Source: Desulfobacter hydrogenophilus (GTDB taxonomy: Bacteria; Desulfobacterota; Desulfobacteria; Desulfobacterales; Desulfobacteraceae). From it: a stretch of 64,000 nucleotides of DNA. Shown piece after piece: positions 20,276 to 29,624 of this stretch (the stretch's first letter is position 1; every line of letters begins with the position of its first letter). Below the pieces are notes generated by a model. It did not search any database. It was not told the origin of the DNA and worked only from the letters and a program-made list of their open reading frames with translations. The stretch lies in contig NZ_CP036313.1 of the NCBI RefSeq assembly GCF_004319545.1, positions 3,102,501 to 3,166,500 on the forward strand, read 5' to 3'. A program made the position numbers and the translations under genes.

Positions 20276-21103
20276 GTGAAATCATCTCCAATCAGCAAGC
20301 TATTGCAGGAACATAAAGCCCTTTTCACTATCATTGTTGTGGGGCTTTTTTTGCTTGAACTCGAAATTTTTGCCTTGGCAGTCATGCAGTCAGGCAAACA
20401 ATCCGTCCTTCAGGTGCTCGATAACCAGGGCGATGTCATACACGAAACCAGTGGAAGTAATCTAAGCGATTTTAACAGGACTAACTTCGAGAAGGTATTC
20501 GGTTCCCTTGATCAGTACACGGTGCGACTCCATAAGCACGATGCACCGTTTCCATTTCGGGCCTGGTTCGTGGCGGCTATCTGCATTCCCATTGGGGCCA
20601 TGATGCTATTTGCGTTTGTCGTCAAAGCTTATCTGGTGATCTTTCATGGAGAGAAGGTAGATAAGATGGCAGCCGGGGATTCCGGTTCTGTAAATGAACC
20701 AGACGTTGAAAGTAAGCTGGAGTCGACATTGAACCGTATTGGCCGTATGAATATTTTCAATATTGGCTTTTTGGTATTCATTGGGGTGATTTCATACTGG
20801 ATCATTCCCAACATGTTCACCTACCTGGGACAAGTCGGGTTTGATTTTTTTATTCAGTACGAATGGGTTTTTTTCGTGTTGATAGGAATCGTTGTCTGCG
20901 TATGTCTTTGGATTGTTTATCTGCGTTACCTGCTTGCCAAAAAAAGCATCCAAAGCCATACCGAATTGCAAAAGCATCGCATCAGTCTGGAGTATCATGC
21001 CGGTTCCAATCAGCCGCTTCAGCTTGAAGGGCCATCTGATACAAATCAGGACATCATTGATTATAAACCCGAAAAAACAGAAGAGACAACACCCCCGTCC
21101 TGA
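20276..21103 (+). CDS. Membrane protein of unknown function downstream of sdhCAB
   Basis: A 275-residue protein not assigned to a family. It has about four membrane helices: near residues 16-36 (FTIIVVGLFLLELEIFALAV), 95-118, 160-180 and 195-220. A short extracytoplasmic region lies after the first helix and a charged cytoplasmic loop after the second. The C-terminus is hydrophilic. Start is GTG with AAAGAAG upstream. The strong terminator before it argues for separate transcription from sdh. It is convergent with the cyclic-nucleotide/DUF294 gene. Confidence 0.7.
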   Translation: MKSSPISKLLQEHKALFTIIVVGLFLLELEIFALAVMQSGKQSVLQVLDNQGDVIHETSGSNLSDFNRTNFEKVFGSLDQYTVRLHKHDAPFPFRAWFVAAICIPIGAMMLFAFVVKAYLVIFHGEKVDKMAAGDSGSVNEPDVESKLESTLNRIGRMNIFNIGFLVFIGVISYWIIPNMFTYLGQVGFDFFIQYEWVFFVLIGIVVCVCLWIVYLRYLLAKKSIQSHTELQKHRISLEYHAGSNQPLQLEGPSDTNQDIIDYKPEKTEETTPPS

Positions 21104-21136
21104 AAAATTGGCGTGATATAAAAAGAATTTTCCCAA

Positions 21137-23026
21137 TCACATGACTACTAAAAACTCCTGTTGGAGATTTACTCTCTTTTCTATTTTTTTAAATATTTCT
21201 TTTAACGTCTGCTGCTCTATTCTTGATAGCTTTTTAGGATTAATATTGTTATTCGGGTCCTTACCTTCATTGATGATGCCATGTATTTGATTTATAAATC
21301 TTAAATTCATCATATAACTATAAGAATGGCTTATATCATTATAATCAGATTCACTTATTACATTTTTTTTATATAGCAACTCTAATCGTTCCATAGTATT
21401 TGTAGCAGATATTTTATGTTGAAGCGCATATATTCTTGCAAAATCCACCACAAGCATCATAGGTCTTTTAATATCAAACGTATTTTTAAAGTTACCTTTA
21501 GATTCAACAATAAAATTACCAAAAAAACCTATTGGCACTCTAAAGTGAGATGTGTTTTCAGCCATATACCTGAAAAAAACTTTCCGGTCACCCAAAAAAT
21601 CAAAAAGAGACGCTCTAAGTTCATTAACTAAACTAATATCTCCATATCCAAAACGAAAGTCAAAAAAAATGCTTGTCTGGAGAAGTGTCTCAGGACTGGC
21701 ATTATAAATCCATTCTTTAAAATACTTTTTCCATATTGAAACAGGCTGACACCATTCTGGATTTTTTGCCATTATATTACCTTTACAAAAATCATATCCT
21801 GTCTTATCAAGCATATTACATACGTGTTCGCCTAACTTTAAAAAATATGCGTTTACCGATTCCAATTTTTGCTCATTTACATCCTCAAAAATAATAGCAT
21901 TGTCTTGGTCTGTTTTAAGCGTCTGTTCTTTTCTGCCTTCACTTCCCATAACCATAAAAGCAAACTTGACAGGAGGCTGTCCTATTTCCTCTATAGCAAA
22001 CTTTATCAGCTTTTCTAAAATTGCATCTGTTATTGCAGTAACAAAGTTATTTATATTTTGAGCTTTTGCGCCCTCATTTATTAAAGTATATATGCTTTTG
22101 GGAAGCTGTTTTTGTTTTTTTGATATTTCTTCATAAGATTCAGCCTTATTTATTTCTTTTATAAATAAAAAAGGAAGCTTGCCTTGCGCATTTATAAGAT
22201 CGCTATTTGAAATCACTCCGATTGCATCATTTTCATTGTTTATCACTGCTAAATGTTTTATGCCTGTTTTCATTATTTTTATGAAAGCTTCAAAGACACT
22301 TGAATGCTCTGGTATGCTTATTAAAGGATAAGACATTATATCAGAAATAGGAGTTGAAATTTTTAAATCGGCAGCCACAACTTTATTTCTAAAATCCTGA
22401 TCTGTCGTTATGCCTATGAATCTGCCGTCCTGTTTTATTAGAATTGAACTGCATCGGTGCTGTTTCATTAAAATTGCAGCATCTTTTATAGAATTGTTTG
22501 CACCGCAGAAAAGTACATTGCGTTTTATTACGCTTGATATAGAATTACTAAAAAACTGTAGAGACTCGTCTTTATCACTTCTTTTTTGTACAATCAGACT
22601 TGAATATGTTTTATCAAGCATTCTTTTCCCGAACGTATTAGTAAAATGATATTTAAAATCTTCATATTCATCACATAAAGATATAAAAACGTTTTTAGGC
22701 AATGTATAAAAAGAAGTATTCTTCTGTATTTCCAAAGACCTGATAGCTACAGATTCATTCAAAAGAATTGATATTCCACCAAAAACTTCACCTTTATGTA
22801 AAGCAACGGTCACTAATTTCTTATATATATCTTCATGAAAACGATCTGCTGTACCATCTTTTAATATATATATTTTTTTTAATTTGGACATTCCCTGACG
22901 AAACAATATTTTTTTTTCATTATATGATTCAACTTGAATCAAATCTGCTATATTTCTAATCTCTTTTTCAGGTAAAAAAGAAAAAGGCTCAATATTCGAT
23001 AAAAATAGAAAATAGTCCTGACTCAT
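21137..23026 (-). CDS. Cyclic-nucleotide-binding / CBS pair / DUF294 nucleotidyltransferase-like protein
   Basis: A 629-residue soluble signalling protein. Residues 1-130 form a Crp-type cyclic-nucleotide-binding domain (FLPEKEIRNIADLIQ, KGEVFGGISILL). Residues 168-285 are two CBS repeats, and about 300-450 the DUF294 domain with GSEGRKE (361-367) and DQDNA (373-377), the GlnD-like nucleotidyltransferase motif. About 480-620 is the DUF294 C-terminal domain (FFDFRFGYGD, RLELLYKKNVIS). The gene is markedly AT-rich compared with its neighbours, which hints at separate ancestry. Start ATG has AAGGAT upstream. Proteins of this family often neighbour acetate symporters; what it modifies is unknown. 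Confidence 0.85.
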   Translation of the reverse strand: MSQDYFLFLSNIEPFSFLPEKEIRNIADLIQVESYNEKKILFRQGMSKLKKIYILKDGTADRFHEDIYKKLVTVALHKGEVFGGISILLNESVAIRSLEIQKNTSFYTLPKNVFISLCDEYEDFKYHFTNTFGKRMLDKTYSSLIVQKRSDKDESLQFFSNSISSVIKRNVLFCGANNSIKDAAILMKQHRCSSILIKQDGRFIGITTDQDFRNKVVAADLKISTPISDIMSYPLISIPEHSSVFEAFIKIMKTGIKHLAVINNENDAIGVISNSDLINAQGKLPFLFIKEINKAESYEEISKKQKQLPKSIYTLINEGAKAQNINNFVTAITDAILEKLIKFAIEEIGQPPVKFAFMVMGSEGRKEQTLKTDQDNAIIFEDVNEQKLESVNAYFLKLGEHVCNMLDKTGYDFCKGNIMAKNPEWCQPVSIWKKYFKEWIYNASPETLLQTSIFFDFRFGYGDISLVNELRASLFDFLGDRKVFFRYMAENTSHFRVPIGFFGNFIVESKGNFKNTFDIKRPMMLVVDFARIYALQHKISATNTMERLELLYKKNVISESDYNDISHSYSYMMNLRFINQIHGIINEGKDPNNNINPKKLSRIEQQTLKEIFKKIEKRVNLQQEFLVVM

Positions 23027-23272
23027 ATTTTATCCTTTAAAAAAATATTGTTGAAAGTTTTGAACGCCGTTATTTTAAAACGGTATGGTAGACTGAATAT
23101 AGAGAACGCATTTTAGTAGTACATAAACCTAAATTTTGAGCATTAATATAATATAATAAAAATACAGTATTTTATATCAAAATATTCAAGGCAACTTACT
23201 TGCAGCAAAATTTATGATTGAGGCAGCGTGGGGGATTTTTATTGAAACAGCAGGCCGGTAGAATAAATCAAA

Positions 23273-23301
23273 TTGACACCCTTGTGCTGTTTTTCTATAC
23301 T
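23273..23301 (+). promoter_or_regulatory. Sigma70-type promoter for the dynamin-like GTPase gene
   Basis: TTGACA (23273-23278), an exact 17-base spacer, then TATACT (23296-23301), about 88 bases before the ATG at 23389. This is a near-consensus promoter, the best one seen in the window. The rest of 23027-23272 is AT-rich and should contain the leftward promoter of the DUF294 gene. Confidence 0.75.
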
Positions 23302-23388
23302 CGACTCGCTGACTTAATGACAATATCCGTCGCCTGATGTCCTTTTTGAGCGGCACATTTTAATCTGAACATTATTTTGGAGAAATCC

Positions 23389-24837
23389 ATGCATCGTGAA
23401 AATTATATGAATGCCCTTCGGGAAGATATCGTGGAGACCATCACCAAGCACCTGACACCGGTGGCCCAGCGCTATGGTTACAGCGATATGCCTCTGGAGA
23501 CCAATATAAAATGGCGTCCAATGGTGTTGGTCATCGGCAATTATTCATCCGGTAAATCTTCCTTGATCAATGAATTTTTAGGCGCAAAGATTCAGGACAC
23601 AGGTCAGGCCCCCACAGATGATTCATTTACCGTACTGACCTACGATGATTCCGTGCCGGAAACAGAAGGGATACAGGTGGTGGAACAGCGAGACGGCAAG
23701 GCTCTGCTGAATGATCCTGAATATCCCTTTTCCACCCTTCGCAAACACGGCCAGCGTTTTGCAGCCCATTTTCAACTGAAAAAAATCAACTCGCCTTTTT
23801 TGAAAAATCTGGCCATCATTGATACCCCCGGCATGCTTGACAGCATTTCCGAGCGGGACCGGGGATATGATTATCAGGAGGTCCTCGGTGATTTGGCCCA
23901 AAAGGCCGGGCTAGTGCTGGTTTTGTTTGACGCCCACAAGGCTGGAACCGTGCGGGAGGCCTATAAAAGCATTCGGGAGACCCTGACCGCCCATACCTCT
24001 GAAGACCGGATCATTTTTGTGCTTAATCGTATTGATGAATGCACCACTTTTAATGATCTGTTGCGTGTTTATGGAACCCTGTGCTGGAATCTATCCCAGA
24101 TTACAGGACGAAAGGATATCCCCATGATCCGGATGACCTATTCGTCCAATGCAGCAACAATCAGCAAAGATCCTGCATTTGCGCCCCCGTTTCTCCCCCT
24201 TCTTGAAAATCAGCGGGAGGATTTGAAGCAGACGATTTTACAGACTCCCTTGCGCAGGCTGGATCATCTGGCCACTTATTTGGAGATTCACGGGGAGCGT
24301 CTGGGCCATTATATAGAAGCGCTTCAGGCCTTTGCTTTGCAATTCCAAAGTTTCCGCATAAAAAAAATGTCTATCGGATTTTTGATCAGCCTTCTGGGGG
24401 GAAGCCTGATTGCCGGTAGCATTATGTTACTGGGCTTAATGGCCGATCCCACTGTTTTGTTGACTGTGGGCGGTGTCTGTGCCGGTCTTCTTATGATTTT
24501 ATGGCTGGCCGTATTCCAGAAAAAGCTGGAACAAAAATTTCGCACCACTCGGCTGGAAGATCTTGATAGCCTCACCCCTGTTGCCGACCAGACACGCAAA
24601 GACAGCTGGAAAGCTATCCGGGATCTGGTGTATCAGCATCTGAAAGAAAACAAAGGTGATTATACCCTTTATGACCTCAAATTGGATCGGTTTGACATCA
24701 AGAAGGTCAATGATGACGCCACCCACGAAATTCGGGAAGCATTGAGCGGGTTCCGGCGCATGTCTGAGGATGAATTGGAAGAATGGGGGACAGCGAGTTT
24801 GGCCCGTGAAGCTGATAAAAAGGGTTTGTCCCATTAA
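23389..24837 (+). CDS. Dynamin-superfamily GTPase with C-terminal membrane segment
   Basis: A 482-residue protein. G1 is GNYSSGKSS (50-58), a conserved switch-I Thr lies near TGQAPTDD, G3 is DTPG (145-148) and G4 is NRID (213-216, in place of NKxD). Two hydrophobic helices at about 327-375 could insert in the inner membrane and are followed by a helical, charged tail. This layout suggests EHD/dynamin-like membrane remodelling, but no specific function is known. The frame extends to a TTG at 23377, but GGAG sits between, so the ATG at 23389 is the start. The DUF2333-like gene follows on the same strand. Confidence 0.8.
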   Translation: MHRENYMNALREDIVETITKHLTPVAQRYGYSDMPLETNIKWRPMVLVIGNYSSGKSSLINEFLGAKIQDTGQAPTDDSFTVLTYDDSVPETEGIQVVEQRDGKALLNDPEYPFSTLRKHGQRFAAHFQLKKINSPFLKNLAIIDTPGMLDSISERDRGYDYQEVLGDLAQKAGLVLVLFDAHKAGTVREAYKSIRETLTAHTSEDRIIFVLNRIDECTTFNDLLRVYGTLCWNLSQITGRKDIPMIRMTYSSNAATISKDPAFAPPFLPLLENQREDLKQTILQTPLRRLDHLATYLEIHGERLGHYIEALQAFALQFQSFRIKKMSIGFLISLLGGSLIAGSIMLLGLMADPTVLLTVGGVCAGLLMILWLAVFQKKLEQKFRTTRLEDLDSLTPVADQTRKDSWKAIRDLVYQHLKENKGDYTLYDLKLDRFDIKKVNDDATHEIREALSGFRRMSEDELEEWGTASLAREADKKGLSH

Positions 24838-24924
24838 GCGCCTTGTCTGGCGGACTCATGCCTTCTCCTCTGGCCCTATGCATCATGTTTACAGGCTCCT
24901 GGCTGGTATGGTTTTCAAAAAGGC

Positions 24925-25000
24925 AGCGAGCCGGGCAGTTTTGCCCCTTATATTCCCGGTCGGTATGAATATACGGCGGGGTCTTCTCGCTGCTTTTTGA
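24925..25000 (+). terminator. Possible terminator after the GTPase gene
   Basis: Arms GCAGCGAG (24925-24932) and CTCGCTGC (24988-24995) followed directly by TTTTT. The loop is long (55 bases), so it may fold only as part of a branched structure. The rest of 24838-25280 holds the promoter below and no supported gene. Confidence 0.45.
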
Positions 25001-25047
25001 AGCAATCCCATTGGAGGCGTGCCTGGCTGGAGCTGTATTTCAAGCTC

Positions 25048-25076
25048 TTGATAATCTTTTTTTTCTTTGTTATACC
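25048..25076 (+). promoter_or_regulatory. Promoter-like segment upstream of the DUF2333-like gene (copy 1 of a duplicated segment)
   Basis: TTGATA (25048-25053), 17 bases, TATACC (25071-25076), followed near 25098 by an AAGGAGG...CCTTT imperfect hairpin. About 100 bases around it (25018-25118) resemble 26638-26740 downstream of the gene. Confidence 0.5.
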
Positions 25077-25280
25077 TTGCTAATCACTAAACAAGAAAAA
25101 GGAGGTTCTTAATCCTTTGTCAACGTCACAGTTTAAGGAGATTATGGGGGTGTCCCTGAAATATTTGATCCCCCGGCTGGAATATTTTGATGCCCGGAAC
25201 GTGGCGATCCGGATTGGCGAGATACGTAAGCTCAGGGGAGTTTCAACCCATAAACTTTTTTTATTGGCAAGGAGGAAAAT

Positions 25281-26486
25281 ATGGCAGAGGTTAAGAATGC
25301 CGACAACGGCGGAGATGCAGTAAAGAAAAAGAGTTTTTTAAAAAATATACTTCTACCCAAATGGTTTATTCTCACGGTGCTGATCCTGGGTGTTTCCGGG
25401 TATGCCACATGTTGGAGCATGGGTTCGTGGAAGGATTTTACGGCAAAAAGGGGCGGGCAAACCCCTGGGACGCAAGCTGCCCTGGAAACAGACGTGACCC
25501 ATGACACTTTCAGCGCGGTAATGGACGCCACACATGGTATCCAGACCACGCATCAGCCTGCCGCTCAAAAACAGGATTTCCACGTAATCGCCCAGCCTGC
25601 ACCTGAAGCCCAAAAGGATACAGCTCCTCTCACGACTCTTAGTAATAAGACCGTCAATGAAAAGAAAGCAACCAGTCATGTGGTTGCAACACCGGCAGAC
25701 GGACATGGGACGACGGCGCATGCCGCGCCGGTACGCACAGGCCCCCGGGGAGTGGCCTTTGTGGAAGCTTGCATCAAGCCCCTTGACTATGAATTAAACC
25801 ATAGGTTTTTGGGATGGCGGCCCAATGACATCATTAGGATTGCCGATAATATTAAGAATTTGCAATTGGGCATTTTGGAAGTGACCCGCAGGACGGCTGT
25901 GGCCTTGGCCGAAAATTTGTCACGGACCGGGAGCAACGACGCCTATGTTCCCAGTCTGGAATACGCCATGAATTCATTCATGATTAAGCCCTCCGAATAT
26001 ATGTTTCCCTCGGCTGAAGGCAAATATCAGGAGGGGTTGGACGAGTGGCAAAACTATCAGCACATGCTGGAAAGAGGTGAGGAACGATTTTACCGACGGG
26101 TGGACAACCTGGTTCCTTTGCTCAAGGCATATGAGAGCATCCTGGGGAGTTGCGATGAGAATTTAGTCAAGGACTTGGGAAATATCAGTACTTTTAAGGC
26201 TGATGATGTCTTTTACTACACAAAAGGCGTGGCGACTGCTATGGGCACCATCCTTGAGGCGCTCGCCCTGGATTTTGACGATACCATTGGATCTGTTCAG
26301 GGCATGGATGTGCTTCATCACACGATTGAAGCCCTTCATCATGCCTCGCACATGGATCCCTGGATGGTTATAGAAGGCAACCCGGACGGCATATTCGCTA
26401 ACCATCGGGCTAACACAGCAGCTTCCATCAGCCATGCACGCTTCTATCTTGACCTGCTGTCCAGATCACTGACAGGCAACCTGTAG
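25281..26486 (+). CDS. DUF2333-like inner-membrane-anchored protein
   Basis: A 401-residue protein with a cytoplasmic basic N-terminus and one membrane helix at about 32-50 (WFILTVLILGVSGYATCWSM). A low-complexity Ala/Thr/Gln/His-rich linker spans about 55-150. The conserved globular part runs from GWRPNDIIRIADNIKNLQLG to the end and contains EYMFPSAEGKYQEG and HASHMDPWMVIEGN. The globular part fits the uncharacterised DUF2333 family as I recall it; a profile search is needed to be sure. Ribosome site AGGAGG. It follows the dynamin-like GTPase on the same strand, suggesting a shared envelope function. Confidence 0.65.
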   Translation: MAEVKNADNGGDAVKKKSFLKNILLPKWFILTVLILGVSGYATCWSMGSWKDFTAKRGGQTPGTQAALETDVTHDTFSAVMDATHGIQTTHQPAAQKQDFHVIAQPAPEAQKDTAPLTTLSNKTVNEKKATSHVVATPADGHGTTAHAAPVRTGPRGVAFVEACIKPLDYELNHRFLGWRPNDIIRIADNIKNLQLGILEVTRRTAVALAENLSRTGSNDAYVPSLEYAMNSFMIKPSEYMFPSAEGKYQEGLDEWQNYQHMLERGEERFYRRVDNLVPLLKAYESILGSCDENLVKDLGNISTFKADDVFYYTKGVATAMGTILEALALDFDDTIGSVQGMDVLHHTIEALHHASHMDPWMVIEGNPDGIFANHRANTAASISHARFYLDLLSRSLTGNL

Positions 26487-26668
26487 CGCCTTTTTTTTAT
26501 TATTACGGTTTTTGGGGGGAGGGTCTTGATACCTCCCAACAAAGCCAATATATGAAAGATAGCCGGTTAGCCTATTTTCAGTGAGTTGGATTCTATTTTG
26601 GTGCAGTTTTCTCTTCGAGGTTGTTTTTATCCCCACGACCGTGCCCGGCCGGGCCATATTTCAGACTA

Positions 26669-26697
26669 TTGATAATGATTTAAGCCTTTGTTATGCT
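26669..26697 (+). promoter_or_regulatory. Promoter-like segment (copy 2) upstream of the first Cache-DUF294 gene
   Basis: TTGATA (26669-26674), 17 bases, TATGCT (26692-26697), followed by AAAGGAT...ATCCTTT (hairpin) near 26709. It is homologous to the segment at 25018-25118. The coding start lies 275 bases further on, so the leader would be long. Apart from this, 26487-26971 holds only a short hairpin with a T8 run just after the DUF2333 stop. Confidence 0.45.
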
Positions 26698-26971
26698 TTG
26701 CTTGAGAAAAGGATGTTCCTATCCTTTCCTTAAATGCACCTCTATGGTATGTAAAATAGATTGTCTTAAAGATTACGAATGAAATTGAAAAAACAATACT
26801 TATTTGGTCGGAAGACGAAATAAACCAAAGTCATAAAGTATGAAACTTAAATTTTCAGGAATCTGCTTATGACTTCCGTCTTCGGTTTTTGCGCATATTT
26901 AACTATATGGAAACTAAAATATCTGCAATAAATTGCGGTATTTTCACCTTTAACTAAATAAGAAACACGCC

Positions 26972-29464
26972 ATGGCAAATAAAGTCATACGAAAATTTTT
27001 TTTCTCTATTATCGTCCCGTCCATACTTACTATTTTGCTTTTTATCACTTCGATGTATGTGATCCTGATACCATCATTTGAAAAAAACATGATGGACAAT
27101 AAAAAGGAAATGATCAGGGAAGTGACCAACACTGCATGGAGTTTAATCAAAGAGTATGATGATGAATACAAGGATTCTTCGATTACTCTTGAGGAAGCAC
27201 AAGACCTTGCGTCAAAGAAAATCGAAAAAATGCGATATGGTGCCGAGGGAAAAGACTATTTTTGGATTGCGGATATGAAATCAGTTATGATTATGCATCC
27301 TTATCGTCCCGAACTGAATAATTTAATGCTGGATGACTATAAAGACCCCAATGGCGTTCGGTTGTTTGTTGAGGCAAGCAACGTTGTAGAAACAATGGGT
27401 GAAGGGTTTATCAACTACATGTGGCAATGGAAAGACGATGCCACCCAAATTGTTCCAAAGTTATCATACGTAAAAGGATTTGAAAACTGGGGATGGATCA
27501 TCGGAACCGGTATTTATCTGGATGATGTGCAAGCTGAGATAGGCGCTTTAAAAGGAAGGTTGACACGGATTTCATTATTAATATCAACGATAATTATACT
27601 TATCCTTGTATTTATAATCAGACAAAGCCTTAAAATTGAAGATAGGCGAAAAAAGGCCGAAGATGACCTTTTACACTCAAAGCAAAAATACAAAACCCTT
27701 GTGGAAGCTTCATCAGAGGGAACAATAATGATCAAAGACAGCAGGATCATTTTTTCCAATCATATGTTTGAACAGTTAACCGGAAAAACACATGAAGAAC
27801 TTGCTGCGTCTAAATTTGAGGAGCTTTTCAGTATTAGCTGGGAAGAAATTTTACGGTCTTTCGAAAAACCCAACAAATCCACTTCCATTGAAACCCAGGT
27901 AAAGCAAGGTGAGGCTGAATTTCATGATGTTGTGATCTCAGTCGCAAAGATTTTTTTTGAAGAACAGGAAGCATATGTTGTGGTCACAAAAGATATATCA
28001 CGAAAAAAACAAACAGAAAAAATCGTTCAGAATTTAAGCAGTGAACTTCAAAGCTCGCTATTATTAATGAATCAGCCAATTTCACAATTTGCAAAGCCAA
28101 TTGTGAAAAGCAACCTGCAAACAACCGTAACTGAAGCTGCTTCATTAATGGAGCGGAAAAAGATGAACCTCATTTTTATTGCAGATAATGATAAAATGCT
28201 TGGTGTTGTTAATGATAGTGACCTGCGTAAAAGAGTTTTGGCAAAAGGCAAAGATGGCAAGTCCCCGGTTGTGGAGGTGATGACCTCCCCAATTATTTGC
28301 ATTTCAAATGCAGCCTTGCTTTATGAAGTCGTTTTGGAATTCAGAAAACAAAACGTCAGCCATCTGGCTATAAAAAACGATGAAAATGAAATTATCGGTG
28401 TCCTTAGCCGTGAAGACATACTTGAAATTCAGCATAATTCATTAAGCTATATCCTCAGGGAAATTGAATATGCCGAAAATGTTAATGAACTTAAAAAGAT
28501 CTATGACAAAATACCCGTCCTGGTTAATGCATTAATGGAAAGTGGTAATAAAACTGAATTGATAACCCATATTATTACATCCGTATCCGATGCAATTACA
28601 AATCGTATCGTCACTTTTGCTTTGGAAGACCACGGAGAACCGCCATGCAGGTTCGCTTTTGTTGCATTGGGCAGTGAAGGAAGAAAAGAACAAACCATTG
28701 CCACTGACCAGGACAATGCCATTATTTTTGAAGATGTTGGGGAAAACAATGCCCAAAAAATTAAAAACTATTTTTTGAAATTTGCCGAAACGGTTAACAA
28801 TCACCTGGCCCATGTCGGATATGAATTATGTATCGGTGAAATAATGGCCAAAAATCCCAAATACACTTTAAGCTTATCTGATTGGAAAAAGCAATTTACA
28901 AGCTGGATTAACACACCCAAACCTCAAAACATATTAGACACCACCGTTTTTTTCGATTTCAGGTGTATTTATGGCGATAATTTTTTCACAGACGAACTAA
29001 GAAAACATATCAACCTGCTTATTGATAAAAAAGCCGTTTTTGTTTATCTGCTTGCCCAAACGGTTATTCGGTACAAGTCCCCGTTAAACATGTTTGGAAA
29101 TATTGCCGGTGGTGATAATGAAACATTCGATATTAAAAAAATACTTCTTCCGATTGTTACGTTTATTAAGGTTTTCTCACTGCAAGGCAAAATTGCAGAA
29201 ACCAATACGTTACGACGACTTGAACAATTATTAAATCAAAACGTGGTTCAAAAACCCATGTATGAGGAATTAACACAAGCATACAATTTTTTAATGGGAT
29301 TACGTTTTCAAACCCAAACTAATGCATTAAAAGAATTCAGAAAACCTGATAATATCATCAATGTTGAAAACTTAACTGAAATTGAGAAATCAACTCTAAA
29401 AAAAGTGTTTTCATTAATTTCTGAAATGCAGACAAAATTAAATTTGGAATTTAAAGAAAGGTAG
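26972..29464 (+). CDS. Membrane sCache-PAS-CBS-DUF294 nucleotidyltransferase-like signalling protein
   Basis: An 830-residue protein. A membrane helix at 9-33 and a second at about 198-216 flank an extracytoplasmic single-Cache (sCache_2-like) domain with KMRYGAEGKDYFWIADM (86-102), HPYRPEL and WGWIIGTGIYLDD. Then come PAS (about 233-340), two CBS repeats (about 370-485), DUF294 with GSEGRKE (567-573) and DQDNA (579-583), and the DUF294 C-terminal domain (FFDFRCIYGD). It joins a ligand sensor directly to a nucleotidyltransferase-like output instead of a kinase. Known sCache_2 domains often bind small carboxylates; ligand and target here are unknown. Closest relative in the window is the gene at 35348. 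Confidence 0.85.
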   Translation: MANKVIRKFFFSIIVPSILTILLFITSMYVILIPSFEKNMMDNKKEMIREVTNTAWSLIKEYDDEYKDSSITLEEAQDLASKKIEKMRYGAEGKDYFWIADMKSVMIMHPYRPELNNLMLDDYKDPNGVRLFVEASNVVETMGEGFINYMWQWKDDATQIVPKLSYVKGFENWGWIIGTGIYLDDVQAEIGALKGRLTRISLLISTIIILILVFIIRQSLKIEDRRKKAEDDLLHSKQKYKTLVEASSEGTIMIKDSRIIFSNHMFEQLTGKTHEELAASKFEELFSISWEEILRSFEKPNKSTSIETQVKQGEAEFHDVVISVAKIFFEEQEAYVVVTKDISRKKQTEKIVQNLSSELQSSLLLMNQPISQFAKPIVKSNLQTTVTEAASLMERKKMNLIFIADNDKMLGVVNDSDLRKRVLAKGKDGKSPVVEVMTSPIICISNAALLYEVVLEFRKQNVSHLAIKNDENEIIGVLSREDILEIQHNSLSYILREIEYAENVNELKKIYDKIPVLVNALMESGNKTELITHIITSVSDAITNRIVTFALEDHGEPPCRFAFVALGSEGRKEQTIATDQDNAIIFEDVGENNAQKIKNYFLKFAETVNNHLAHVGYELCIGEIMAKNPKYTLSLSDWKKQFTSWINTPKPQNILDTTVFFDFRCIYGDNFFTDELRKHINLLIDKKAVFVYLLAQTVIRYKSPLNMFGNIAGGDNETFDIKKILLPIVTFIKVFSLQGKIAETNTLRRLEQLLNQNVVQKPMYEELTQAYNFLMGLRFQTQTNALKEFRKPDNIINVENLTEIEKSTLKKVFSLISEMQTKLNLEFKER

Positions 29465-29624
29465 TCAAACAAAGGCCAACGGATCGGCACTTCCCAAATA
29501 TAGCCTTCTATGAGCTATGTGTCAGATTCAGGGTCATACACAACACTCGTAACCCAAAACTTACCCGGAAGAGCTTTCATTTTTTATTTGAATGATGAAG
29601 CAGACCCCGGCCGTCCGAAACAAG

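Noticed and set aside
25117..25323. 68-codon frame before the DUF2333-like gene (TTG start after AAGGAGG, or ATG at 25144)
   Set aside because: It overlaps the well-supported downstream start by 43 bases, has no recognised family, and its ribosome site is part of the duplicated promoter segment. Could still be a leader peptide.
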